From positions 1 to 7,904 of the forward strand of contig JAKIYB010000193.1 in the NCBI GenBank assembly GCA_022708765.1: a DNA stretch of 7,904 nucleotides, in the 5' to 3' direction. This DNA is from Armatimonadota bacterium. GTDB taxonomy: Bacteria; Armatimonadota; Hebobacteria; CAIYQO01. Position 1 is the stretch's first letter. Every line of letters begins with the position of its first letter. A model generated the notes under the pieces. It was not told where the DNA came from. It saw only the letters and a list, made by a program, of their open reading frames with translations, and ran no database searches. Below, piece after piece: positions 1 through 5,169 of this stretch. A program made the position numbers and the translations under genes.

Positions 1-240
1 CGCCTCCACCCGCCGGCGCGTCTCCAGCGCGGTGAGGCGACAGCGCGCGGTCAACGTCTCACGCAACGCCGCCGGCAGGTCAGTCATCGCGGCGAAGGAG
101 GTGGCCAGCCGCCGGTGCATGCCGGCGAAAAGCTGCTTCGCGCGGTAGGCGGGCACGCCCAGCGCCGCCAACACTTCCGCCAGCTCTTCCGGAAAGAGCT
201 CTTTAACATCCACGTTGTCCGGGAACGCCGATGTGGTCAC
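1..240 (-). CDS. rlmN: 23S rRNA (adenine-C2)-methyltransferase RlmN, N-terminal part, cut by the left edge
   Basis: This is the first 80 codons of a gene that continues beyond base 1. RlmN is a radical SAM enzyme that methylates C2 of A2503 in 23S rRNA and also of A37 in some tRNAs, in the cytoplasm. The visible part is the N-terminal accessory domain: a leucine-rich helix (residues 13-27), the family signature G-x-P-x-(F/Y)-R-A-K-Q-L-F at residues 28-38, and the M-T-D-L-P-x-x-L-R block at residues 52-60. The radical SAM domain with its CxxxCxxC cluster lies outside the window, so completeness cannot be judged. I chose the GTG start at 238-240 because a GGGAG ribosome-binding site sits 5 nt upstream and the protein then begins at a family-typical distance before the first helix. 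The gene starts 11 bp after the stop of the URO-D-family gene, so the two are probably cotranscribed. The family call rests on the two blocks and is strong. Confidence 0.88.
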   Translation of the reverse strand, partial: MTTSAFPDNVDVKELFPEELAEVLAALGVPAYRAKQLFAGMHRRLATSFAAMTDLPAALRETLTARCRLTALETRRRVEA

Positions 241-251
241 CGCGGCTCCCT

Positions 252-1499
252 TCAACCGACGCGCGCTTCCTGTGCAACCTCCATGGCGATCTCCGCCCAG
301 CGCCACAGTCGCTGCGGCTGATAGGCCACCGTGCTGATATCCTTGAAGATGAGTTCCAGCGGGCAACCGTGACGGGCGCAGATGTCGGCCGTCGTCTGCA
401 GGTGCTCGCGCGCGGCATTTTCATCGAAACTCGGCCAGGCGAGAAGCGCCGGATTCGGCTTGCGCGAATAAACGTAATCGCCGCGAATCTCCGACGCGCC
501 CAGTTCTTCATCTACCCATGGGCTCATGGAAATTTTGCGCAGATTGGGGATTCTGCGCACTTCGGCCATCTTGCGATCCAGGGGGTCGCAGCAGCCGTAG
601 TAGACCAGCCCGAAGCGGCGGAAGAGCGGCAGGTTTGGCTCGATCTCATACTCCTTGAACATCGCTGGAGAGACGGTTGAAAACATTTGCGCGAGGCCGA
701 ACATCCAGATGTCTTTCGTGCGCGGTTTTGCCGGGTCAAAGCCGGGCGCCGGCAGTTCGTCAGTGAAGGCGCCGGTGCAGTGAATGAGCGACTGGCTGTG
801 GCAGAGCAGGCCTTCCGCCTCCGCCTGGTCGAGCATCGTCATGTAGCCGCCCACCATGCGTTGTACCAGCTCCATCATAAACTCCGGGCGGTCCACCAGC
901 GCGAAACACGCATCTTCCACGCTCATCCAGGCGCTGATGGGATCCCAGATGGAGAGATAGGGATCGTAGCCCTGCTCGAAGATGTCGAGCGTGCCATCAA
1001 AGAGGTCGTGCGCTACCTCCATGCGACGAGCGGTTTCCGCCGCATCGTGGATGAGCACCGGTGTCTGCACGCGGTCCAGGTCGGCATCGGACACAAGCTG
1101 GTTTGTGTAACCATGCCCCACCACGCTGTTGGTCGGGTCGCCCACAGCGATACGTTCCTGCGTGCGGATGCCGAAACCGGTGCTGTGAATCGCCTTCGAT
1201 ACGCGGATAAAGGGGTCCACCACCATATCTACGCGGAAATGCCGCCACTGGTAAAGCGTGCGGCGGAGGAAGTCTTCGTAATCGCGGCACTCCTGGGCTT
1301 CGCAGCGCAGCGTCAACTCGTCGTCCACGTTCATCTCGTTCCAGCAGACCTGATCAATGGTTACCATCGGGCGCACCGGGCGCAGGCAGTTGAGCGCCCG
1401 CCAGCGCGCCCGCGTCTCATCCTGCGCGGGCAGGGCGGCGACTTCCGCCACTTCGGCGGCCAGGACGCGGATGATTTCGCGGTCGTGCATCGTTGGCAT
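252..1499 (-). CDS. URO-D superfamily protein (uroporphyrinogen decarboxylase / cobalamin-dependent methyltransferase fold), substrate unknown
   Basis: A 415-residue protein that I place in the URO-D superfamily of TIM-barrel proteins, which includes HemE and the MtaA/MtbA type corrinoid methyltransferases. It is longer than HemE (about 350) and lacks an obvious HemE N-terminal RPPVW-type motif, so it is probably not the haem enzyme. Visible features are an I-H-C-T-G segment at 239-243, Y-Y-G-C-C-D-P-L at 300-307, an R-K-I-S-M-S-P-W block at 321-328, G-D-Y-V-Y-S-R-K-P-N-P at 340-350 and a C-terminal I-F-K-D-I-S-T at 384-390. His240/Cys241 and Cys303/Cys304 could be metal ligands like the zinc site of methyltransferase members, but that is inference. 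An upstream in-frame ATG at 1595 would add 32 residues. I prefer 1499 because AAGGA lies 8 nt before it and the predicted -10 box at 1552-1557 falls between the two candidates. rlmN follows 11 bp downstream. Confidence 0.82.
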   Translation of the reverse strand: MPTMHDREIIRVLAAEVAEVAALPAQDETRARWRALNCLRPVRPMVTIDQVCWNEMNVDDELTLRCEAQECRDYEDFLRRTLYQWRHFRVDMVVDPFIRVSKAIHSTGFGIRTQERIAVGDPTNSVVGHGYTNQLVSDADLDRVQTPVLIHDAAETARRMEVAHDLFDGTLDIFEQGYDPYLSIWDPISAWMSVEDACFALVDRPEFMMELVQRMVGGYMTMLDQAEAEGLLCHSQSLIHCTGAFTDELPAPGFDPAKPRTKDIWMFGLAQMFSTVSPAMFKEYEIEPNLPLFRRFGLVYYGCCDPLDRKMAEVRRIPNLRKISMSPWVDEELGASEIRGDYVYSRKPNPALLAWPSFDENAAREHLQTTADICARHGCPLELIFKDISTVAYQPQRLWRWAEIAMEVAQEARVG

Positions 1500-1505
1500 G
1501 GGGTG

Positions 1506-1512
1506 ATCCTTT
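1506..1512 (-). promoter_or_regulatory. Ribosome-binding site deciding the start of the URO-D-family gene
   Basis: On the minus strand AAAAGGA is followed by seven bases and then the ATG at 1499. Spacing and sequence are close to ideal. No comparable site precedes the longer in-frame start at 1595. Confidence 0.65.
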
Positions 1513-1551
1513 TCACAGAAGGTTGCGGCGGCCCGGCGGCCTGCCGTCGTC

Positions 1552-1557
1552 ATTGTA
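1552..1557 (-). promoter_or_regulatory. Extended -10 promoter for the URO-D/rlmN transcript
   Basis: Read on the minus strand the sequence is TGGTACAAT, an extended -10 (TG-N-TACAAT, five of six matches to TATAAT). The best -35 at 17 bp spacing, TGGCGT, is poor, which fits an extended -10 promoter. The predicted transcript begins near 1545, giving a leader of about 45 nt that contains the AAGGA ribosome-binding site. This placement also argues against the upstream ATG at 1595. Confidence 0.5.
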
Positions 1558-1659
1558 CCACCCACCGCAAGGCTACGCCAGTATCTGCGGCGCATGTGTC
1601 GCGACGGTCATTTTCTTTCTCCGCCGTAGGGTTGTTGAAACCGAGGCACATTGTCCATC

Positions 1660-1672
1660 GCGCGTCACGCGC
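1660..1672. repeat. Perfect 13-base palindrome in the divergent intergenic region
   Basis: GCGCGT, a single C, then ACGCGC form a perfect inverted repeat with a one-base centre. It lies between the divergent URO-D and zinc-ribbon genes, about 80 bp before the ATG of the latter. It could be an operator for a dimeric regulator. In DNA this rich in GC such a short palindrome can also arise by chance. The rest of the 241-base gap (1500-1740) holds the minus-strand promoter described separately. On the plus strand I see a tandem TACAGTACAGT at 1690-1700 but no convincing -35/-10 pair. Confidence 0.25.
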
Positions 1673-1740
1673 TGGAAATATAGAACGGGTACAGTACAGT
1701 AACCATCGCAACGACCGCGACAACCGAAGGGAAGTGCCCC

Positions 1741-1959
1741 ATGGAAACGCTTGCTCGATTTTTGGAGGAGATACAACTTGGCGTGGTGGATGACCCGCAT
1801 ACGAACAGTCGCGTCGCGCTCACCGAGAAGGTGACCGTTTGCCCGTCCTGCCGCAGCCTGCACACCCTGCGGGAGGAGCATGGCCATGTCTTCTGTCTCG
1901 CCTGCGCCTGGGCGTTCCGCCAGCGCAAGCGCGCCGCCCGATCAAAGCCGGCGGCGTGA
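1741..1959 (+). CDS. Small zinc-ribbon protein of unknown function
   Basis: A 72-residue protein. Two Cys pairs, C-P-S-C at 34-37 and C-L-A-C at 52-55, separated by 14 residues, form a typical four-cysteine zinc ribbon. The first 30 residues are mildly acidic and partly helical, and the tail (residues 60-70) is rich in Arg and Lys (RQRKRAARSK), which could bind nucleic acid. There is no signal peptide or membrane segment. The start is supported by GAAGGGAAG at 1726-1734, six bases before the ATG. It is divergent from the URO-D/rlmN pair and is followed by a stem-loop terminator, so it is probably a single-gene transcript. I do not recognise a named family. The Cys pattern and ribosome-binding site make a real gene likely, although the opposite strand also carries open frames. 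Confidence 0.68.
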   Translation: METLARFLEEIQLGVVDDPHTNSRVALTEKVTVCPSCRSLHTLREEHGHVFCLACAWAFRQRKRAARSKPAA

Positions 1960-1982
1960 CCGTGCCCTGATTGCCTTGCGAG

Positions 1983-2012
1983 ACGCCCCCGCGTCATGCG
2001 GCGCGGGGGCGT
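1983..2012. terminator. Bidirectional stem-loop terminator between convergent genes
   Basis: ACGCCCCCGCG at 1983-1993 pairs perfectly with CGCGGGGGCGT at 2002-2012, giving an 11-bp GC-rich stem with an 8-base loop. It lies 23 bp after the stop of the zinc-ribbon gene and 21 bp beyond the stop of the convergent mpsC-like gene, so it can serve both. On the plus strand the stem is followed by TTAAATAT, only weakly U-rich, and on the minus strand by CTCGCAAGG with no T-tract. It is therefore a strong hairpin but not a textbook intrinsic terminator in either direction. Confidence 0.7.
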
Positions 2013-2033
2013 TAAATATGTCACGATTTTCGA

Positions 2034-2417
2034 TCATGATGAGGATTTCGGGTCCGCGTATTCCGGTGCGCCGTCAAGGACGAAAATGATGATGCGTTCG
2101 CCGCGGGCGGTGCTGATGTCGGTATGCATGCTAAGGATGTCACAATGGGTGATGCCCTTGATGACGGCTTCCAGCAGCATGCGGGCGCCTTCTACCAGCT
2201 CCGTGCGCATTTGTTTCACCAGCATGGTACCGCGTGGGACACCGGCGCCGCTGACGAGTTGCTTTTCGGCAGGCGTGAGTACGCCCTGCAGGCGCACCAG
2301 CACCATATCCTCTACCAGGTAGGTGATGGTTTCGGTTGGCCCGCGTCCCATATATTCCTTCTCAAAGCGCGTCATCGCCTCGCTGATCTCTGCCTCGAGC
2401 TGCCCCTTCGTCTTCAT
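2034..2417 (-). CDS. mpsC: MpsC-like protein (DUF2294)
   Basis: A 127-residue soluble protein matching what I know of the DUF2294 family (now called MpsC). Characteristic blocks are R-F-E-K-E-Y-M-G-R-G-P at 17-27, E-D-M-V-L-V-R-L-Q-G-V-L-T-P-A-E-K-Q-L at 36-54, and the C-terminal H-T-D-I-S-T at 98-103 followed by G-E-R-I-I-I-F-V-L-D at 106-115. In staphylococci MpsC is encoded with MpsA and MpsB, which form a cation/bicarbonate membrane system generating membrane potential. The role of MpsC itself is not established, and no mpsA or mpsB is present here, so no process can be assigned. Length is normal. The ATG at 2417 is the first in frame after a TGA. It has no ribosome-binding site but sits just after a strong -10 box, consistent with leaderless translation. 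Convergent with the zinc-ribbon gene and divergent from the E1 beta gene. Confidence 0.85.
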   Translation of the reverse strand: MKTKGQLEAEISEAMTRFEKEYMGRGPTETITYLVEDMVLVRLQGVLTPAEKQLVSGAGVPRGTMLVKQMRTELVEGARMLLEAVIKGITHCDILSMHTDISTARGERIIIFVLDGAPEYADPKSSS

Positions 2418-2425
2418 ACGAATTC

Positions 2426-2454
2426 ATCATACCGGGAATAAGCGAACGGGTAAA
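2426..2454 (-). promoter_or_regulatory. Sigma-70 promoter of the mpsC-like gene, leaderless geometry
   Basis: On the minus strand, TTTACC (2454-2449), a 17-bp spacer and TATGAT (2431-2426) form a near-consensus promoter. Only eight bases separate the -10 box from the ATG at 2417. Transcription would start at about 2419-2417, leaving zero to two bases of leader. The absence of any Shine-Dalgarno sequence before this ATG agrees with this. Confidence 0.62.
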
Positions 2455-2537
2455 GGGCCGGTGATGGGAAGCAGAAGGGGAAGACAGGCTTCCGATTGCG
2501 ATGACGACGACAATGACGATTATTGAGCACCCGCCCC

Positions 2538-2566
2538 TTGTCAATTCGGCGGAAATGGTGTCTAAT
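2538..2566 (+). promoter_or_regulatory. Sigma-70 promoter of the E1 beta gene, leaderless geometry
   Basis: TTGTCA at 2538-2543 (five of six to consensus), a 17-bp spacer and TCTAAT at 2561-2566 (five of six) form a strong promoter. The -10 box ends eight bases before the ATG at 2575, so transcription should start at or within about two bases of the ATG. GGGGGAG touches the ATG directly, too close to act as a normal ribosome-binding site and largely upstream of the expected transcript start. Confidence 0.68.
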
Positions 2567-2574
2567 CGGGGGAG

Positions 2575-3567
2575 ATGCAGACAACCACGGCAACCCAACT
2601 GGTGTATTACGCGGACGCCATTCGCGAGGCGCTGGCGCTGGAAATGCGACGCGACTCCTCAGTGGTGCTCTTTGGCGAGGATATCGCCCTCTATGGTGGG
2701 GCGTTCGGCGTCACGCGCGGCCTGCTGGAGGAGTTTGGCCCGGAACGGGTGGTGAATACCCCCATCTCCGAGGGCGGCTTCACCGGCGTGGCCATCGGCG
2801 CGGCCCTCACCGGTCTGCGCCCGGTGGTTGAGTACATGTTCATGGACTTCATCGCGCTGGCCAGCGACCAGATCGTCAACCACGCGGCGAAGTTCCGCGA
2901 GATATACGGCGAGCAGGCGCGCGTGCCCATTGTCTTTCGTGCCGCCGCCGGCGCCGGGCGCTCCTACGGCGCGACCCACTCGCAGATGCTCGAAGGGTGG
3001 TTCATGCACGTGCCGGGGCTGAAGGTCGTGGCGCCTTCCACCGCCGAAGATGCCCGCGGATTACTCATCAGTGCTATTCGCGACGACGATCCGGTACTGA
3101 TGGTGGAGCATAAAGACCTGTATAAGGTACGCATGCCGCTCAGCACCGAGGCCGTGCCCATCCCGCTGGGGTTGGCACGGGTGCTGCGCGAAGGCGATGC
3201 CGCTACAGTGATCAGCTACTCGAAAGCCGTGCACACCGCCGCGCTGGCCGCCGCGCAGCTTGTTAAGGAAGGCATTCACGTCGAGGTGATTGACGTGCGC
3301 TCGCTGAAACCGCTGGATACGGCGACCATCGCCGCCTCAGTGCGCAAGACCGGGAAAGCGCTCATCGTCACTGAAGCCATGAGCGCCGCCGGTCCCGCCG
3401 CTGAGTTGGCGTATCAGGTGATGGAGGGGGCGTTCGATTACCTGGAGGCGCCTATCGTCCGCCTCACCACTCGCGAGACGGCTATCCCCTTCGCGCCATC
3501 GTTGGAAGCGGCAGTGGTACCGGGAGTGGAGGATGTTGCGCAAGCGATTCGAGCGCTTGCCGGCTAA
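2575..3567 (+). CDS. 2-oxoacid dehydrogenase E1 component, beta subunit (pyruvate/acetoin/branched-chain type)
   Basis: A 330-residue protein of normal length for an E1 beta subunit. With E1 alpha it forms the thiamine diphosphate-dependent heterotetramer that decarboxylates a 2-oxoacid and passes the acyl group to lipoyl-E2. Residues 1-180 are the transketolase-like pyrimidine-binding domain: G-E-D-I-A-L-Y-G-G-A-F at 34-44, T-P-I-S-E-G-G-F at 62-69 with Glu66 as the expected cofactor-activating glutamate, and G-A-T-H-S-Q at 132-137 with the conserved active-site His135. Residues from about 200 to 325 form the transketolase C-terminal domain (V-I-D-V-R-S-L-K-P-L-D and the G-P-A-A-E stretch). 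The E-H-K-x-L-Y motif near 173 resembles branched-chain and acetoin enzymes as much as pyruvate enzymes, so the substrate is left open. Neither E1 alpha, E2 nor E3 is adjacent. The ATG is the first in frame after a TAA. The gene is divergent from mpsC and followed 49 bp later by the TPR gene. Confidence 0.93.
   Translation: MQTTTATQLVYYADAIREALALEMRRDSSVVLFGEDIALYGGAFGVTRGLLEEFGPERVVNTPISEGGFTGVAIGAALTGLRPVVEYMFMDFIALASDQIVNHAAKFREIYGEQARVPIVFRAAAGAGRSYGATHSQMLEGWFMHVPGLKVVAPSTAEDARGLLISAIRDDDPVLMVEHKDLYKVRMPLSTEAVPIPLGLARVLREGDAATVISYSKAVHTAALAAAQLVKEGIHVEVIDVRSLKPLDTATIAASVRKTGKALIVTEAMSAAGPAAELAYQVMEGAFDYLEAPIVRLTTRETAIPFAPSLEAAVVPGVEDVAQAIRALAG
3540..3560 (+). repeat. Inverted repeat at the 3' end of the E1 beta gene
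   Basis: GCAAGCG at 3540-3546 and CGCTTGC at 3554-3560 are perfect complements around a 7-base loop, just before the TAA at 3565. The next bases, CGGCTAATATTTG, are AT-rich but not a T-tract. It might attenuate transcription into the TPR gene or protect the mRNA end. It also lies wholly in coding sequence and may be incidental. Confidence 0.28.
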
Positions 3568-3616
3568 TATTTGAGTCTGTTCAGTGTGGCGATGTGTTGT
3601 GAAAGCGAGAGTTCCT

Positions 3617-5164
3617 GTGTCGCTAGAATCATACCTGGCCGCGGGCCGGGAGTCCATGCAAAAGGGTGATTATGCCGGCGCGCTGGCGCAGGCGGACGCC
3701 GCGCTGGCGGTGGAGTCGGATTCGTTCGACGCGCTGCAGTTACGCGGGCGGGCGCTCTTCCTGTTGGGGCGCGATGAGGATGCATTGCAGGCGCTGCGGT
3801 TGGCGCGTGCCGCGCGGCGCCGGCAGTGGCATGCTGAGGAGCCGCCACCCGATCCGCATGAAGCATATGATGAGGAGCCGGCCCTGGCGCCGGAACCAGT
3901 AAATCTGGAGGCGCTGGAGACGCTGCTGGCGCTGCACGCGCGCTACCACCTGGATACCGAACTGCTGGCGCTGCTGGGAGAACTGGCGGAGGATGCCGGA
4001 CGATATGAAATTGCTCGCGATGCCTTTAACGAGCTTATCGAGCAGGAGCCGGACCACCTGGACGCCTGGGAAGGGCTGGTGCATGTTCTCTGTCACCTTG
4101 ACCTGGATGCCGCGCTGGAGGCGGTGGAGCGCGCGCTGGGCGCGTTTCCGCGCCACGCGCTCTTCCTCGAATTCCTCGGTTTCATTCACTACCGTCGTCG
4201 TCGGTTCCGCGAGGCGCTGCATGCCTACCGTCAAGCCATCAATTGCGGTGCTACCCATCCCGACAACTACGAGGCGGTGGTGCAGTGCTACCTGGCGCTG
4301 AACGAGCCGGAACGCGCCATCGAGATGCTGGAGCAGCACGCGCGCCGCGAACCGAATGATCCGGAGACACACCGCTTTGCCGTGGAGGTAGCGCTGGGCA
4401 GTGGACAGCCGGACCTTGCGCTGGAGCACGCGCATCAACTGGTGCGGCTGGAGCCGTCCCGCGCGGAGACATATTGCTACAAGGCGTGGGTCGAACTGGC
4501 GTTGGGCGACTGGGAAGCTGCCTCGCGCACGCTGCGGCTCGGTTTCCACAAGGTGGTGGACGGCGCCTTCGCGCTGTATGAGCTAATAGATATCCTCATT
4601 ACCGACGGCGCGATGGACGAAGCGCTGCGAGTGGCGGAGTTGGCTTGCTCACTGGCGCCAGAGCACCCGGACTCACTCGCCGCGCGCGGGAAAGTGCTGA
4701 AAGAGATGGGCGCGCTGGATGAAGCGCTGGACGCCTTTCGCGCCGCCGCCGCGTTGGCCCCGCGCGATGATGTCTACCAGACCTGGCTCGGGGTGGTGCT
4801 CTCCGCGCAGGGCGAGCACCAGGCAGCCATTAAGCAGTTCAATTACGTGCTCGCGCGCCGACCCGATGACCTGTGGACGCTGGCGAATCGCGGCCTCGCG
4901 TTCCTGGACATGGGCGTGCCGGAACGCGCCTACGCCGATTTTACCCGCGGGTTGGAACTCGATCCCGAAGAAGCGCACCTGTATCTGTGGCGCGCGGGGG
5001 CGCTGGCTCGGTTGGATGATGTTGACGGTGCGCTGCGTGATGTGCGGCAGGCGCTGGATCTTAGCGACGATATTTTTGAAGAACTTGAGCATGAACCACT
5101 GCTTGATCAACTACGCGACGACCCACGCTACCGTGCCATGCTTGATTCTGAAAGCGAGGACTGA
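3617..5164 (+). CDS. TPR-repeat protein
   Basis: A 515-residue protein made almost entirely of tetratricopeptide repeats, probably about 12, each showing the alternating small/large pattern and often ending in a P near position 32 (for example E-Q-E-P-D-H near 142-147, R-L-E-P-S-R near 277-282, and L-E-L-D-P-E-E near 446-452). Residues 3-70 hold two repeats, 71-97 an acidic Pro/Glu-rich linker, and about 98-485 the main superhelix. It ends with L-R-D-D-P-R-Y-R-A-M-L, a common TPR terminus. There is no signal peptide or membrane helix, so it is probably a cytoplasmic scaffold, and no catalytic domain is visible. In-frame GTG starts exist at 3584, 3599 and 3617. I chose 3617 because GCGAGAG lies five bases upstream and the protein then begins at the first TPR helix, but 3584 cannot be excluded. 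The stop is five bases before bshC, which suggests cotranscription. Partner unknown. Confidence 0.88.
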   Translation: MSLESYLAAGRESMQKGDYAGALAQADAALAVESDSFDALQLRGRALFLLGRDEDALQALRLARAARRRQWHAEEPPPDPHEAYDEEPALAPEPVNLEALETLLALHARYHLDTELLALLGELAEDAGRYEIARDAFNELIEQEPDHLDAWEGLVHVLCHLDLDAALEAVERALGAFPRHALFLEFLGFIHYRRRRFREALHAYRQAINCGATHPDNYEAVVQCYLALNEPERAIEMLEQHARREPNDPETHRFAVEVALGSGQPDLALEHAHQLVRLEPSRAETYCYKAWVELALGDWEAASRTLRLGFHKVVDGAFALYELIDILITDGAMDEALRVAELACSLAPEHPDSLAARGKVLKEMGALDEALDAFRAAAALAPRDDVYQTWLGVVLSAQGEHQAAIKQFNYVLARRPDDLWTLANRGLAFLDMGVPERAYADFTRGLELDPEEAHLYLWRAGALARLDDVDGALRDVRQALDLSDDIFEELEHEPLLDQLRDDPRYRAMLDSESED

Positions 5165-5169
5165 TCGCG

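Noticed and set aside
1672..1700. Promoter for the zinc-ribbon gene (CTGGAA, 17 bp, TACAGT)
   Set aside because: Only three and four matches in the two boxes, and a competing TATAGA at 1679 has no -35. No confident call can be made.
687..1793. A 368-codon plus-strand open frame opposite the URO-D gene
   Set aside because: It is antisense to a gene with clear family motifs, lacks recognisable domains and reflects GC-rich codon bias that keeps the opposite frame open.
2455..2537. Repeated GATGACGACGACAATGACGATT-like stretch upstream of E1 beta
   Set aside because: Short imperfect GAC/GAT repetition without defined units. I see no gene, hairpin or operator in it.
3740..4549. A 269-codon minus-strand open frame inside the TPR gene
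   Set aside because: Shadow of the TPR coding frame, with low-complexity Gln/Arg-rich translation and no motif.
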